A stretch of DNA of 64,000 bases, from the NCBI RefSeq assembly GCF_034258515.1, contig NZ_CP139438.1, forward strand, positions 3,348,001-3,412,000, written 5' to 3'. Of the stretch, positions 44,713 to 52,692 are shown one piece after another. Position numbers and translations under genes: made by a program. The stretch's first letter is position 1. Each line of letters begins with the position of its first letter. This stretch comes from Pseudarthrobacter oxydans (GTDB lineage Bacteria > Actinomycetota > Actinomycetes > Actinomycetales > Micrococcaceae). The notes under the pieces are model-generated. The model made no database searches and was not told where the DNA came from. It worked only from the letters and a program-made list of their open reading frames with translations.

Positions 44713-45456
44713 ATGAGGATCGCCGTTGCAGGGGGAACCGGTACCGTCGGACGCCACGTGGTAGCCGTAGCGAAGGAGCGCGGCCACCACGTTGTCAGCC
44801 TTAGCCGTGCCGAGGGTGTGGACCTGGTGAACGGGCGCGGCCTGGCCCAGGCCCTCGCCGGCCTGGATACCGTGATAGATGTCTCCGGGATCCAGACCAT
44901 CTCCACCAAGCAGGCCGTGGACTTCTACACCAACGCCACCCAGAACCTGCTGGCCGCGGAACAGGAAGCGGGCGTGCGGCACCACGTGGCACTCTCCATC
45001 GTGGGGATCGACGGCGCCACGTCCGGCCTGTATGCGGGAAAGCTGGTGCAGGAGGACGAGGTCCGCCACGGCGGCGTCCCGTGGACCCTGCTGCGCTCCA
45101 CCCAGTTCCACGAGTTCGTCCCGCTGACCGTGAAGATCGGGACGGTGGGCCCGCTGGTGGCCGTTCCAAAAATGGTCACCCAGCCCGTCGCTGCCCGCGA
45201 GGTGGCCGAGGCCCTGGTGGATGCGGCGGAGGCGGGACCGCAGGGACGGATCAATGACCTCGGCGGGCCGCGGACCGAGGAGCTCGCAGACCTGGTCCGC
45301 ACCTATCTCGCGAAGACCGGTGAGCGCAAGAAGGTCCTGGAGGCAGTGCTGCCGGGCCGCATGGGCAAAGCCATGCGCAGCGGCGCGCTGATCCCGGCGC
45401 CGGGCGCCGCCGTCGGACGCCAAACGTTCCAGCAGTGGCTGGAAGCAGGCAAGTAG
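44713..45456 (+). CDS. NmrA-like / atypical SDR NAD(P)-binding protein
   Basis: 247 aa. Rossmann motif AVAGGTGTVGRHVVAVA at the N-terminus; STKQAVDFYTNATQNLLAA, LSIVGIDGATSGLYAGKLVQ and TLLRSTQFHEFV are typical of the NmrA-like branch, which binds NAD(P) and often acts as redox sensor or quinone/flavin-type reductase. A TAGGAT (44701-44706) ends six bases before the ATG, so the mRNA may be leaderless. Confidence 0.85.
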   Translation: MRIAVAGGTGTVGRHVVAVAKERGHHVVSLSRAEGVDLVNGRGLAQALAGLDTVIDVSGIQTISTKQAVDFYTNATQNLLAAEQEAGVRHHVALSIVGIDGATSGLYAGKLVQEDEVRHGGVPWTLLRSTQFHEFVPLTVKIGTVGPLVAVPKMVTQPVAAREVAEALVDAAEAGPQGRINDLGGPRTEELADLVRTYLAKTGERKKVLEAVLPGRMGKAMRSGALIPAPGAAVGRQTFQQWLEAGK

Positions 45457-45580
45457 TCCCCGCGCCGGGCAGGAAAAGTAGAGTACCTGCTACTCGTGCC
45501 CTTTCCGCGCCGCTCCATTAAGTTCAGGGAAAGCCCGCGCACCGGCAAGGCGCGGGACGTACGTGGACGGGGGCAAAAGC

Positions 45581-46324
45581 GTGGCAGCACATCCGGCGAC
45601 TGACGGCAGGCGCCAGGACCGGCCCGGGTTCCTGCTGGACCTGATCACCGGGACCGAAACAGAACTGGACTCCCTCCAGCGGCTGACCGAGGCCGCTGCG
45701 AAGGCGGTCATCGGCCCGGAGGGGCCAGGGCCGGACTGCGCCGCGGTCCTGGCGCGCGGAGGCTCTGCCCCGCTCACTGCCGGCAGCAGCCTCACGGCAT
45801 CCGAACTGGCGGCATCGGAGGACCGGTACGGGGACGGGCCCCTGATGCAGGCACTGAGCACTGCCGGTGCGGTGACGGTCGACGGCGACACGTCAGTGCG
45901 GTGGCGGACGTACCAGCGGCGGCTGGCAGCTGCCGGGTATGGCGGCGCGGTGGCCGTTCCGCTGGGGTTGAACGGCGGCACGTCCTGCGCCCTGGTGTTC
46001 CTGGCGCGCACCGGCCCCGGGTTCGAGGGCCTGCTCGCCGAGGCCAAATGGTTTGCCGGGGTGGCGACGCACAGCATGCGGCTGGCCCTTGAGGTGCGCA
46101 GCGTCCGGTCCGCCGGGGACAACCTCAAGGCTGTGCTGGAAAGCCGCACCTCCATCGACGTGGCGTGCGGGGTGATCATGGCGCAGAACCGCTGTACGTA
46201 CCCCGAAGCCTTCATCAAGCTGGCCAGCGCGTCCCGCCAGCGGAACCTCAAGGTCCGCAGTGTGGCCGAGAACATCCTCAAGGCGCTGCCCAGCGGCGCT
46301 CCGGCGGCCAGGTTCGAATCCTGA
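45581..46324 (+). CDS. GAF-ANTAR regulator
   Basis: About 247 aa. A GAF-like sensor domain (residues about 10-165) precedes a C-terminal ANTAR domain: LKAVLESRTSIDVACGVIMA, QNRCTYPEAFIKLASASRQR and LKVRSVAENILKAL. ANTAR domains bind RNA hairpins and prevent transcription termination. GTG at 45581 has GGGGG seven bases upstream; a GTG at 45563 is an alternative. No typical double-hairpin target was recognised nearby. Confidence 0.87.
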   Translation: MAAHPATDGRRQDRPGFLLDLITGTETELDSLQRLTEAAAKAVIGPEGPGPDCAAVLARGGSAPLTAGSSLTASELAASEDRYGDGPLMQALSTAGAVTVDGDTSVRWRTYQRRLAAAGYGGAVAVPLGLNGGTSCALVFLARTGPGFEGLLAEAKWFAGVATHSMRLALEVRSVRSAGDNLKAVLESRTSIDVACGVIMAQNRCTYPEAFIKLASASRQRNLKVRSVAENILKALPSGAPAARFES

Positions 46325-46361
46325 GGCAGGAGACGGAGCGGCCGGGCCGGCCGGGCAAGGG

Positions 46362-46387
46362 GAAAGCCCCTCCTAGGAGGGGCTTTC
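46362..46387. terminator. 26-base perfect palindrome, likely bidirectional terminator
   Basis: GAAAGCCCCTCCT and its exact complement AGGAGGGGCTTTC are contiguous, 38 bases after the GAF-ANTAR stop. Confidence 0.75.
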
Positions 46388-46607
46388 AACGTAGTGGTCA
46401 ATTGTCTTCGAGTTACGGTCAGTGGTGATGCGCTACCCCCTCCCAGACGCCCCCCGGCGCCCATCTGGACTATGACAAGACCTGACTTTAATAACCTGTG
46501 CCCAGGAAGTAAACACCAAATTAAAAGTCCGCGCGCTCCCGCTGCGGATTTCCGCACGTTTCGGAACTTTTACTTGCGCGAAACAGGCCCGACCGTATTA
46601 TTCATGC

Positions 46608-46802
46608 ATGTGGACTAAACAGCACCAGGCCCTTTGCGTCACGTGCGGCAGGAGCACCAAGCACGTGACGCACTATAAGAAGGACGACGTCGGCGGCTCG
46701 CTGGTTGCCGAGGTCCAGTGTGCTGAGCACCACGAAGCGGCGGTCTGCAGCGAGCAGTACCAGCCCGTGCGGCTGACGCAGGCGGCTGAGCCCGCGGCCT
46801 GA
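46608..46802 (+). CDS. Small CxxC protein, 64 aa
   Basis: Starts MWTKQHQALCVTCGRSTKHV, with a CxxC pair, then VQCAEHHEAAVCSE: Cys and His placed to bind zinc. A good promoter (TTGCGC 46574-46579, 16-base spacer, TATTAT 46596-46601) ends six bases before the ATG, giving a leaderless mRNA. No family recognised; Arg, Lys and His suggest possible nucleic-acid contact. Confidence 0.6.
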   Translation: MWTKQHQALCVTCGRSTKHVTHYKKDDVGGSLVAEVQCAEHHEAAVCSEQYQPVRLTQAAEPAA

Positions 46803-46921
46803 CCTCCCAGGTGCCGCTGCCAGGTCCCGGCTTGGCGCGAACCGCTCTCTGCTGCGCCCACAAACGTAATAACCCTCCGCCGGGTTAGGGGCAGGCGAAA
46901 TTAGTAAGTAGACTGATTAGC

Positions 46922-46990
46922 ATGGCCGGTAAATCAGCACATGCGTATGGGCTGGATGCACCTTATGCCTTGCCCGGGCGGACATCATGA
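46922..46990 (+). CDS. 22-residue leader ORF coupled to the GAF gene
   Basis: MAGKSAHAYGLDAPYALPGR plus TS. The TGA overlaps the GAF ATG as ATGA. A -10-like TAGACT (46909-46914) ends seven bases before its ATG, so it would be translated from the first base of the mRNA. Confidence 0.4.
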   Translation: MAGKSAHAYGLDAPYALPGRTS

Positions 46991-47760
46991 GCGACGAGTC
47001 AGAGCGGCGGCTTGAGCTTGCAGCCATGGTTGTTGCCGGGCTGGACCCGGCGGACATCTGGCCGACCTACTTTGGCGGGCCGCGCTTTTCCGATTTTGAG
47101 CTGCATGCCTACCTTCACGGCGCACTGGCCTTGCCCGAATTTGAACGCGGTTACAGTGCCGGCACGGAGCCCATGCCTGCGCAGCCGCAGGGCGAGGGAC
47201 GCCAGCACCGGAGGGGACGTGCCGGCGAGGATGCGCTGGCCGGCCTGGGAGCCGCGGGCAGGTTCCTCCTGACGCCTGAACGGGCGGAGGAGGAACGGCT
47301 GCAGTCGCTTCGGGAGACCGACCTGCTCCACACAGGCACAGTGGACATCTTTGACCAGGTGGTGGAAACCGCCAGGGACTATTTTGGCGTCGGTGCTGCA
47401 TCACTGTCCCTGATCGCCGAAAATTCCCAGTTCCTCAAGTCCGTGGTCGGCCCCCTTCGCCAGGAGACGCCCCGGGAGATCGCGCTCTGCACGCATACGG
47501 TGCGGCTGAACACGATGCTCATCATCAACGACACCCTCACCGATGACCGGTTCGCCACCAATCCGCTAGTCGTCGGGGAACCCTTCATCCGCTTCTACGC
47601 CGGTTACCCCCTGCACGGGCCACGCGGCTGGAACATCGGAACGCTGTGCGTCATTGACCACCGCCCCCGGGCGTTCAGCGCCTCGGACCAGCAGGTGCTC
47701 CGCACCCTGGCCACCATCGTCCAGAACAACATCAACGCCCGCACTGACGCCGCCCGCTAG
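46987..47760 (+). CDS. GAF-domain sensor protein
   Basis: 257 aa. The C-terminal half is a GAF domain: VDIFDQVVETARDYFGVGAA, FLKSVVGPLRQETPREIALC and YAGYPLHGPRGWNIGTLCVI, then a closing helix. The first 110 residues have no known domain. No output domain, so it probably acts through another protein. The frame of the mini-ORF upstream ends in its start codon; no strong ribosome site is seen. Confidence 0.82.
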   Translation: MSDESERRLELAAMVVAGLDPADIWPTYFGGPRFSDFELHAYLHGALALPEFERGYSAGTEPMPAQPQGEGRQHRRGRAGEDALAGLGAAGRFLLTPERAEEERLQSLRETDLLHTGTVDIFDQVVETARDYFGVGAASLSLIAENSQFLKSVVGPLRQETPREIALCTHTVRLNTMLIINDTLTDDRFATNPLVVGEPFIRFYAGYPLHGPRGWNIGTLCVIDHRPRAFSASDQQVLRTLATIVQNNINARTDAAR

Positions 47761-49013
47761 GATTCCCGGCCTGCGGACACCAGTTCGGGCCCGCGGCCAT
47801 GTGCCGCTGCAGACTTTCGCGCAGCTTCCGGAGTTGACGCCGCTTCCGGAGTGGAGCGGACGACGGCGGGCTCCAGCCTTCTGTTTGCCCAGCGGCGGAC
47901 GGGCGTCTCCACCAGGCGGTGGGACGCATAGGCCAGCAGGACGGTCAGTGCTGCGGCCAGCGGCACACGGAGCCACAGCGAAGGGATCAGCGGCATCAGC
48001 AACAGGTAGACGGGCAGGTGCCAGAGGTAGAAGGCGTAGGACAGATCTCGGCCCGGCCCGGCAAGCCAGGGGTGGCTGAGGACTCGGGCGGCGAAGCCGG
48101 CGGGCTGCAGGACCAGTGATCCGATCAGGGCGGCCGCCAGCAGGGAAAGCACGGCGGGCCCAACGGTCCAGAAGACGCTGAACCAGGGGCCGGGGGTGTC
48201 CGGCTCCTTCAGCAGGAACACGGCGGCCAGGAGGATGAGCCCGGCGGCCGGTCCGGCCCGGCGCGCCGCCGTCCGGAGGGCTGCGTGGAACCGGGAGCCG
48301 GGGGTCACTTTCGTGAACACGAGCGCCAGGGTGCATCCGATCAGCAGCTCGTCGGCCCGGGTGTCCGGCCCGTTGTAGAGGCGGTTCAGCGGCGCCCCGA
48401 GCAGCACCAGGACGAACCGTTCCAGCAGGAACGCCGCGGCCAGGCCTGCGGTGATCCAGGTGACCGTGCGGACCTTCCAGAACCGCAGCAGCACCAGCAG
48501 CAGGAGCGGCCACACCAGGTAGAACTGCTCCTCGACGGCCAGGGTCCAGGTGGGGCCAAGGGTTTCCCCCGCCACGGAATCGCCGAACATCCCGAAGCGG
48601 GCCAGGTTCATCACGTACGCGGCGGCCGGGAGGACAAACCCTTCCTGGCCGGCCCACTTCGACGCCGGGAAGGCCAGGCCCACGGCGACGATCACCCCGC
48701 ACAGCGCCAGCAGCGCCGGCCACAGCCTGGCCAGCCGCTTGGCGTAGAAGATGCCCAGCCGCAGCCGGCCGGTGGCCAGGTGCTCCTTCATGATCAGGAG
48801 GGTGATCACAAAGCCGCTGAGCGTGAAAAAGACGTCCACGCCAATGGAGCCGCCCGGCACCAGGGCGGTTGCCGCGTGGAAGAAAAACACCCCCGCCACG
48901 GCAACAGTCCGGAGCCCGTCCAGGGCATGCTTCCGCCCGGCGATGAGGCTTGTTCCTGGTACTGCGTTACGTTCGGGGGCTGACAAATTTCCGCTGCTTG
49001 ACCTAAAAACCAC
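47757..49013 (-). CDS. Acyltransferase family 3 membrane protein (OafA type)
   Basis: 418 aa with about ten membrane segments. HALDGLRTVAVAGVFFFHA carries the catalytic histidine, followed by GSIGVDVFFTLSGFVIT, RLARLWPALLALCG and TWTLAVEEQFYLVWPLLL. These enzymes O-acylate surface sugars or lipids. GTG at 49013 is the start, with TATATA just upstream on its strand, possibly leaderless. Its stop overlaps that of the GAF gene, tail to tail. Confidence 0.9.
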   Translation of the reverse strand: MVFRSSSGNLSAPERNAVPGTSLIAGRKHALDGLRTVAVAGVFFFHAATALVPGGSIGVDVFFTLSGFVITLLIMKEHLATGRLRLGIFYAKRLARLWPALLALCGVIVAVGLAFPASKWAGQEGFVLPAAAYVMNLARFGMFGDSVAGETLGPTWTLAVEEQFYLVWPLLLLVLLRFWKVRTVTWITAGLAAAFLLERFVLVLLGAPLNRLYNGPDTRADELLIGCTLALVFTKVTPGSRFHAALRTAARRAGPAAGLILLAAVFLLKEPDTPGPWFSVFWTVGPAVLSLLAAALIGSLVLQPAGFAARVLSHPWLAGPGRDLSYAFYLWHLPVYLLLMPLIPSLWLRVPLAAALTVLLAYASHRLVETPVRRWANRRLEPAVVRSTPEAASTPEAARKSAAAHGRGPELVSAGRES

Positions 49014-49085
49014 TCACCCAGCATATATAACGTTTCCATAACTGCGCTGGGTGCAGGCTGGACGCAGGCTGCACGCAGCCACGCA

Positions 49086-49127
49086 GAAGGCGTACGACGG
49101 CGGTGCGCGCCGCCGTCGTACGCCTTC
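49086..49127. terminator. GTACGACGGCGG palindrome, copy 1
   Basis: An 18-bp perfect stem (49086-49103 with 49110-49127) around TACGACGGCGG, followed by AGTTTTT on the plus strand. Member of a family of five. Confidence 0.8.
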
Positions 49128-49151
49128 AGTTTTTGGACCGCTGTCAGTCAG

Positions 49152-49499
49152 TTACCGGTTGACGTAGACCCCGCCGCAGGCTGCCTTCTCGGCGTCGCTT
49201 CCGAGGACGTAGAGCGTGTTGTTTTCTCCGGGAACGCCCTGGTGCACCAGCACGTGGAGGGGGTGGGTCCGGCCGTCCGTTTGTGGCAGGTCGGCGGCGT
49301 GGACGTTGTGCTCGAAGACGGCAGCGGGAAGGTCCACCGCTTCCTCCCCCGCACCCTCAGCCATCACCACGCAGCCTCCGCTGCCGACGACTTTGACGTG
49401 GGTGTGGTCAGCTGCTGCCGGCCCGGCGGCAGCAAGCAGCAGCAGTGCTGATGCAGCCGCAGCGGCTCCGGCCGCGCCCAGTGCTTTCGTGGATTTCAT
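49152..49499 (-). CDS. Small secreted protein, 115 aa
   Basis: A clear signal peptide (STKALGAAGAAAAASALLLL, cut after AAA) precedes an 85-residue mature part with HTHVKVVGSGGCVVMAEGAG and SDAEKAACGGVYVNR; the two cysteines may pair. GAGAGGG ribosome site before the ATG. No family recognised. Confidence 0.75.
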   Translation of the reverse strand: MKSTKALGAAGAAAAASALLLLAAAGPAAADHTHVKVVGSGGCVVMAEGAGEEAVDLPAAVFEHNVHAADLPQTDGRTHPLHVLVHQGVPGENNTLYVLGSDAEKAACGGVYVNR

Positions 49500-49640
49500 G
49501 ACAGGCCCTCTCAATGTCAACGGGAACTTCATCGTTGCCAGAACGGCGCCGGCAGTCAATAGCCGGCCCGGCAGTAACGGTGCAGTAACGCGGAGAATGG
49601 TCCACTGTTCCCGTGTTCCCTCGCATGTGAGGACGGTCTT

Positions 49641-50024
49641 ATGGGGCAGCCGTGGAATTCCTTCCGAGTGGCAGGCCTGGTGCTGGACGTGCCGGACCAG
49701 CTTGCACCCTCACATGAGCACGGCATCGAGGGCGGCGCTGCCGTCCTGGAGGGTGGCGGCATGCGCCTGACCGTCGACGCAAGCCCGTTCGCCGACCCGC
49801 TCACCCGCTATGCAAACAAACCTGGCTACGAGCGTTGGCGGGAAGCCCTGGGCAACCACATCGCGGACTTCGTCCTGTTTGAGGAAGAGGGCATCCGCAC
49901 CGTTGCCGTGACTATTCCAGGGCGCGCCACCGCCGTCGTCCATCTGCCTGCGGACGCCGAACGGGACGTCGCGCTGCAGATCCTGCGAAGCATCAGAACC
50001 GATCAAGGAGAGCCAAATGACTGA
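49641..50024 (+). CDS. Hypothetical protein coupled to the metalloprotease
   Basis: 127 aa, soluble, with LEGGGMRLTVDASPF, a YANKPGYERWREALGNHIA helix and strands VAVTIPGRATAVVHLPAD. It ends eight bases inside the metalloprotease gene, so the two are translated together. No family recognised; a chaperone or inhibitor role is only a suggestion from position. Confidence 0.7.
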   Translation: MGQPWNSFRVAGLVLDVPDQLAPSHEHGIEGGAAVLEGGGMRLTVDASPFADPLTRYANKPGYERWREALGNHIADFVLFEEEGIRTVAVTIPGRATAVVHLPADAERDVALQILRSIRTDQGEPND

Positions 50025-52029
50025 CGAACTGTACCCTGCGGCACCGTACCTTGCCGCAGTCGAAAACACCGCCCCGGGTGGACGAACGCCGGGCTTCAGC
50101 AAGGTGCAAACGTATCTCGAGCGCTTCGGCTACCTGGGGGAATCCACCCCCAGGGAAATCGGCGTCCTGGACGATCCCACCGAAGGGGCGCTTCGGAATT
50201 TCCAGGAGTTTTTCCACCTGCCGGTCACCGGCGTCTTCGACGATGCCACGCGCGAAGCAATGATGCGGCCGCGCTGCGGGCTTCCCGACATGCGGGCCGG
50301 CGAAATCGCCTTCGCCACCGCGTGCGCATGGGCGGACCGGACCCTGACCTACGCCTTCGACACCGGGACCGATGACGTCGCGGGCACCGCAGAATTCGAC
50401 GCCATCCGGCGCGCCATCCAGACCTGGCAGACCGTGGGCGGACTGACCTTCACCGAGGTGGCCCTCGGCTCCAGTCCGGACATCCGCATCGGATGGCGCC
50501 CGGCGGCGGACCCGGACCATTCGATGGTGGGCGGCGTCCTGGCCCACGCCGACTTCCCTCCCGGCTGCAGCGTGGTCACCAACACGCTGCCCAAGCCGGT
50601 CCACTTTGACGACAGCGAACACGTGTGGAGCGTTGGCGCCGCGGCCAACGCCTTCGATATCGAAACAGTGGCGCTGCACGAGTTTGGCCATATCGTGGGG
50701 CTGGCCCACTCCAGCGTCGCGAACGCCGTGATGGCCCCCACCGTGGCGTCCAACTTCACCAAACGGGCCCTCACCCAGGACGACCTCGACGGATTCCGGG
50801 CTCTGTATCCGGCCGCGCCGCAGGCATGGTCCGGGTGGGATTCCCTGGGCGGGATCATCACAACGGACGCCTCCGTGGCCAACAACAAGGACGGCCGGCT
50901 GGAAGCCTTTGCCCGGGGCACCGATGGCGCCGTGTGGCACAGATGGCAGAACACCCCCAACGGCAGCTGGTCCGGCTGGAACTCCCTGGGCGGCGTCATC
51001 ACCACCGACATCGCGGCGGCAAGCAACCTGGACGGCCGGCTGGAAATCTTCGCCCGGGGCACGGACAACGCCCTGTGGCACAAATGGCAGACCGCGCCCA
51101 ACAGCGGCTGGTCCGGCTGGAACTCCCTGGGCGGGGTGATCACGGGGCCGCCGGCCACAGGCCGCAACGCCGATGGCCGCCTGGAGGTGTTCGCCCGCGG
51201 AACCGACGGCGCCGTGTGGCACCGCTGGCAGACGGCTCCGAACGGCAACTGGTCCGGCTGGCATTCCCTGGGCGGCGTGATCACCTCGGAGATCGGGGTG
51301 GGCAAGAACAAGGACGGCCGCCTGGAGGTGTTCGCCCGGGGCACGGACAACGCCCTCTGGCACTTGTGGCAGACAGCCCCCAACGGCAACTGGTCCGGCT
51401 GGCACTCTCTGGGCGGCGTCCTCACCTCCAACATCACGGTGGGCAGCAACGCCGACGGCCGCCTGGAAGCGTTCGTCCGGGGCACGGACAACGCCCTCTG
51501 GCACATGTGGCAGACGGCCCCCAACGGCAACTGGTCCGGCTGGCAGTCCCTGGGCGGCCTGCTCACCTCCGAGATTGCCGCAGGCAAGAATGCGAGCGGC
51601 CGGCTGGAGGTGTTTGTCCGCGGCACGGACAACGCCCTGTGGCACATGTGGCAGACAGCCCCCAACAGCGGCTGGTCCGGCTGGCACTCCCTGGGCGGCG
51701 TCCTCACCTCCAACATCACAGTGGGCAGCAACGCCGACGGCCGGCTTGAGGTCTTCGTCCGCGGCACGGACAACGCCCTGTGGCACAAGTGGCAAAACAT
51801 GCCGTTCCTGACCGAGGAGTCCACGGGTTCGTCCGGTGCCGCGGCCATGACCGAGGCAACGGGCGCGGACATGCCCTCCGCCGGCGTCGTCCCCCAACCC
51901 GTCGAGATGCCAACCGGCACCATGGACGGGAGCGTGACGACGAACGGCCAGGAGCGGCGCCCGGCCCCGGCCGCCGAAGAATCCGGTTCGGACAAGATGC
52001 CGGCCGGGGAAATGCACGCCACCGCGTGA
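50017..52029 (+). CDS. Matrixin-like metalloprotease with cysteine switch and seven-repeat propeller
   Basis: 670 aa. Order: peptidoglycan-binding-like prodomain (about 28-80), cysteine-switch MRPRCGLPD (Cys87), matrixin catalytic domain with zinc motif HEFGHIVGLAH (221-231) and a Met-turn (NAVMAP), then seven 47-residue repeats (271-599), each like WSGWNSLGG...DGRLEVFARGTDNALWHKWQ, a tectonin/PLL-type beta-propeller, and a Glu/Met/Pro-rich tail. This is the layout of animal matrix metalloproteases with a different propeller. No signal peptide or lipobox is seen. AAGGAG ribosome site before the ATG. Confidence 0.9.
   Translation: MTDELYPAAPYLAAVENTAPGGRTPGFSKVQTYLERFGYLGESTPREIGVLDDPTEGALRNFQEFFHLPVTGVFDDATREAMMRPRCGLPDMRAGEIAFATACAWADRTLTYAFDTGTDDVAGTAEFDAIRRAIQTWQTVGGLTFTEVALGSSPDIRIGWRPAADPDHSMVGGVLAHADFPPGCSVVTNTLPKPVHFDDSEHVWSVGAAANAFDIETVALHEFGHIVGLAHSSVANAVMAPTVASNFTKRALTQDDLDGFRALYPAAPQAWSGWDSLGGIITTDASVANNKDGRLEAFARGTDGAVWHRWQNTPNGSWSGWNSLGGVITTDIAAASNLDGRLEIFARGTDNALWHKWQTAPNSGWSGWNSLGGVITGPPATGRNADGRLEVFARGTDGAVWHRWQTAPNGNWSGWHSLGGVITSEIGVGKNKDGRLEVFARGTDNALWHLWQTAPNGNWSGWHSLGGVLTSNITVGSNADGRLEAFVRGTDNALWHMWQTAPNGNWSGWQSLGGLLTSEIAAGKNASGRLEVFVRGTDNALWHMWQTAPNSGWSGWHSLGGVLTSNITVGSNADGRLEVFVRGTDNALWHKWQNMPFLTEESTGSSGAAAMTEATGADMPSAGVVPQPVEMPTGTMDGSVTTNGQERRPAPAAEESGSDKMPAGEMHATA
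50827..51813 (+). repeat. Seven tandem 141-bp coding repeats
   Basis: Within the metalloprotease gene, units of 141 bases starting at a TGG (Trp) codon are repeated seven times. Protein units are nearly identical (WSGW, SLGG, DGRLE, RGTD, WH). Blades 5 and 7 are closest, suggesting recent duplication. Confidence 0.9.
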
Positions 52030-52052
52030 GCCGCCGCGTGGAAAGGGACTGA

Positions 52053-52089
52053 AACGTACGACGGCGGCCCGCGGCCGCCGTCGTACGTT
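52053..52089. terminator. GTACGACGGCGGC palindrome, copy 2
   Basis: A 17-bp stem (52053-52069 with 52073-52089) after the metalloprotease gene, followed by CACTTTTG. Confidence 0.8.
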
Positions 52090-52105
52090 CACTTTTGGGC
52101 CAGCG

Positions 52106-52600
52106 TCAGTGGTGTGTAGCCGCGGCGCTCCGCATTCCGGTGTAGGCCGCCACGACCCCCACGAGGAAAATGAGGACGGCGAGGTAGATCAGGCCGAGGT
52201 GCCCCAGCGTGGCCAGGCCCCACGGGTAGTGTGCGGGGAGGGCCACTGCGAGTCCAACGACAGGGACGATGACTGCGGTGGCGAAGGCCCACCGTTCTCC
52301 GCGGCGCACCCCGAACCAGGACAGGCCTGCGACTGCCAGACCGGTTGCCGCGATGAAGCCGCTGACCGCGATGTGCAGATGGCTGATGTAGTGGTACAGC
52401 TGCGGGCTGAACGCCTCGATCTCTGCCTTCCCCTTGTCCACTTGCTCGGGTCCGATGCCCAGTTCAAGGAAGGCGTCCGTGAAGTTCATTATCAAAAAGA
52501 TCACGGCGTACCCCACGAAGGCCAGCCCGGCCAGCGTCATGAGGCCCGCTCCTGTCCGAAGGCGGGACTCCTGCTGGTGTGGCGTTTGGATGGTGGACAC
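52106..52600 (-). CDS. Four-helix membrane protein next to ArsR-rhodanese gene
   Basis: 164 aa. Four membrane segments (GLMTLAGLAFVGYAVIFLIM, LHIAVSGFIAATGLAVAGL, WAFATAVIVPVVGLAVALPA, LGLIYLAVLIFLVGVVAAY). GTG at 52600 has GGGGG eight bases upstream; one six bases earlier is too close to it. Divergent from the ArsR-rhodanese gene, with a 26-bp palindrome between, so it is probably repressed by that regulator. Role unknown. Confidence 0.7.
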   Translation of the reverse strand: MSTIQTPHQQESRLRTGAGLMTLAGLAFVGYAVIFLIMNFTDAFLELGIGPEQVDKGKAEIEAFSPQLYHYISHLHIAVSGFIAATGLAVAGLSWFGVRRGERWAFATAVIVPVVGLAVALPAHYPWGLATLGHLGLIYLAVLIFLVGVVAAYTGMRSAAATHH

Positions 52601-52616
52601 GGCCACCGCCCCCTCT

Positions 52617-52642
52617 CTTATTCAAGTAGATACTTGAATAAG
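52617..52642. promoter_or_regulatory. 26-bp palindromic operator in the divergent ArsR region
   Basis: CTTATTCAAGTA-GA-TACTTGAATAAG, perfect arms of 12. Its core TCAAGTAGATACTTGA resembles TCAAGAGATATCTTGA at 52664-52679. Both are likely binding sites of the ArsR-rhodanese regulator. Confidence 0.75.
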
Positions 52643-52663
52643 AAACCCGCGGAGGTAGGCTTG

Positions 52664-52679
52664 TCAAGAGATATCTTGA
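52664..52679. promoter_or_regulatory. Second ArsR-type operator
   Basis: TCAAGA-GATA-TCTTGA lies 13 bases before the ATG at 52693 and matches the core of the 52617 palindrome. Confidence 0.7.
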
Positions 52680-52692
52680 ATAGGAGGCACAT

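Noticed and set aside
49993..52092. 699-codon minus-strand frame with apparent repeats
   Set aside because: The repeats are the complement of the propeller repeats of the metalloprotease; no signal or domain of its own.
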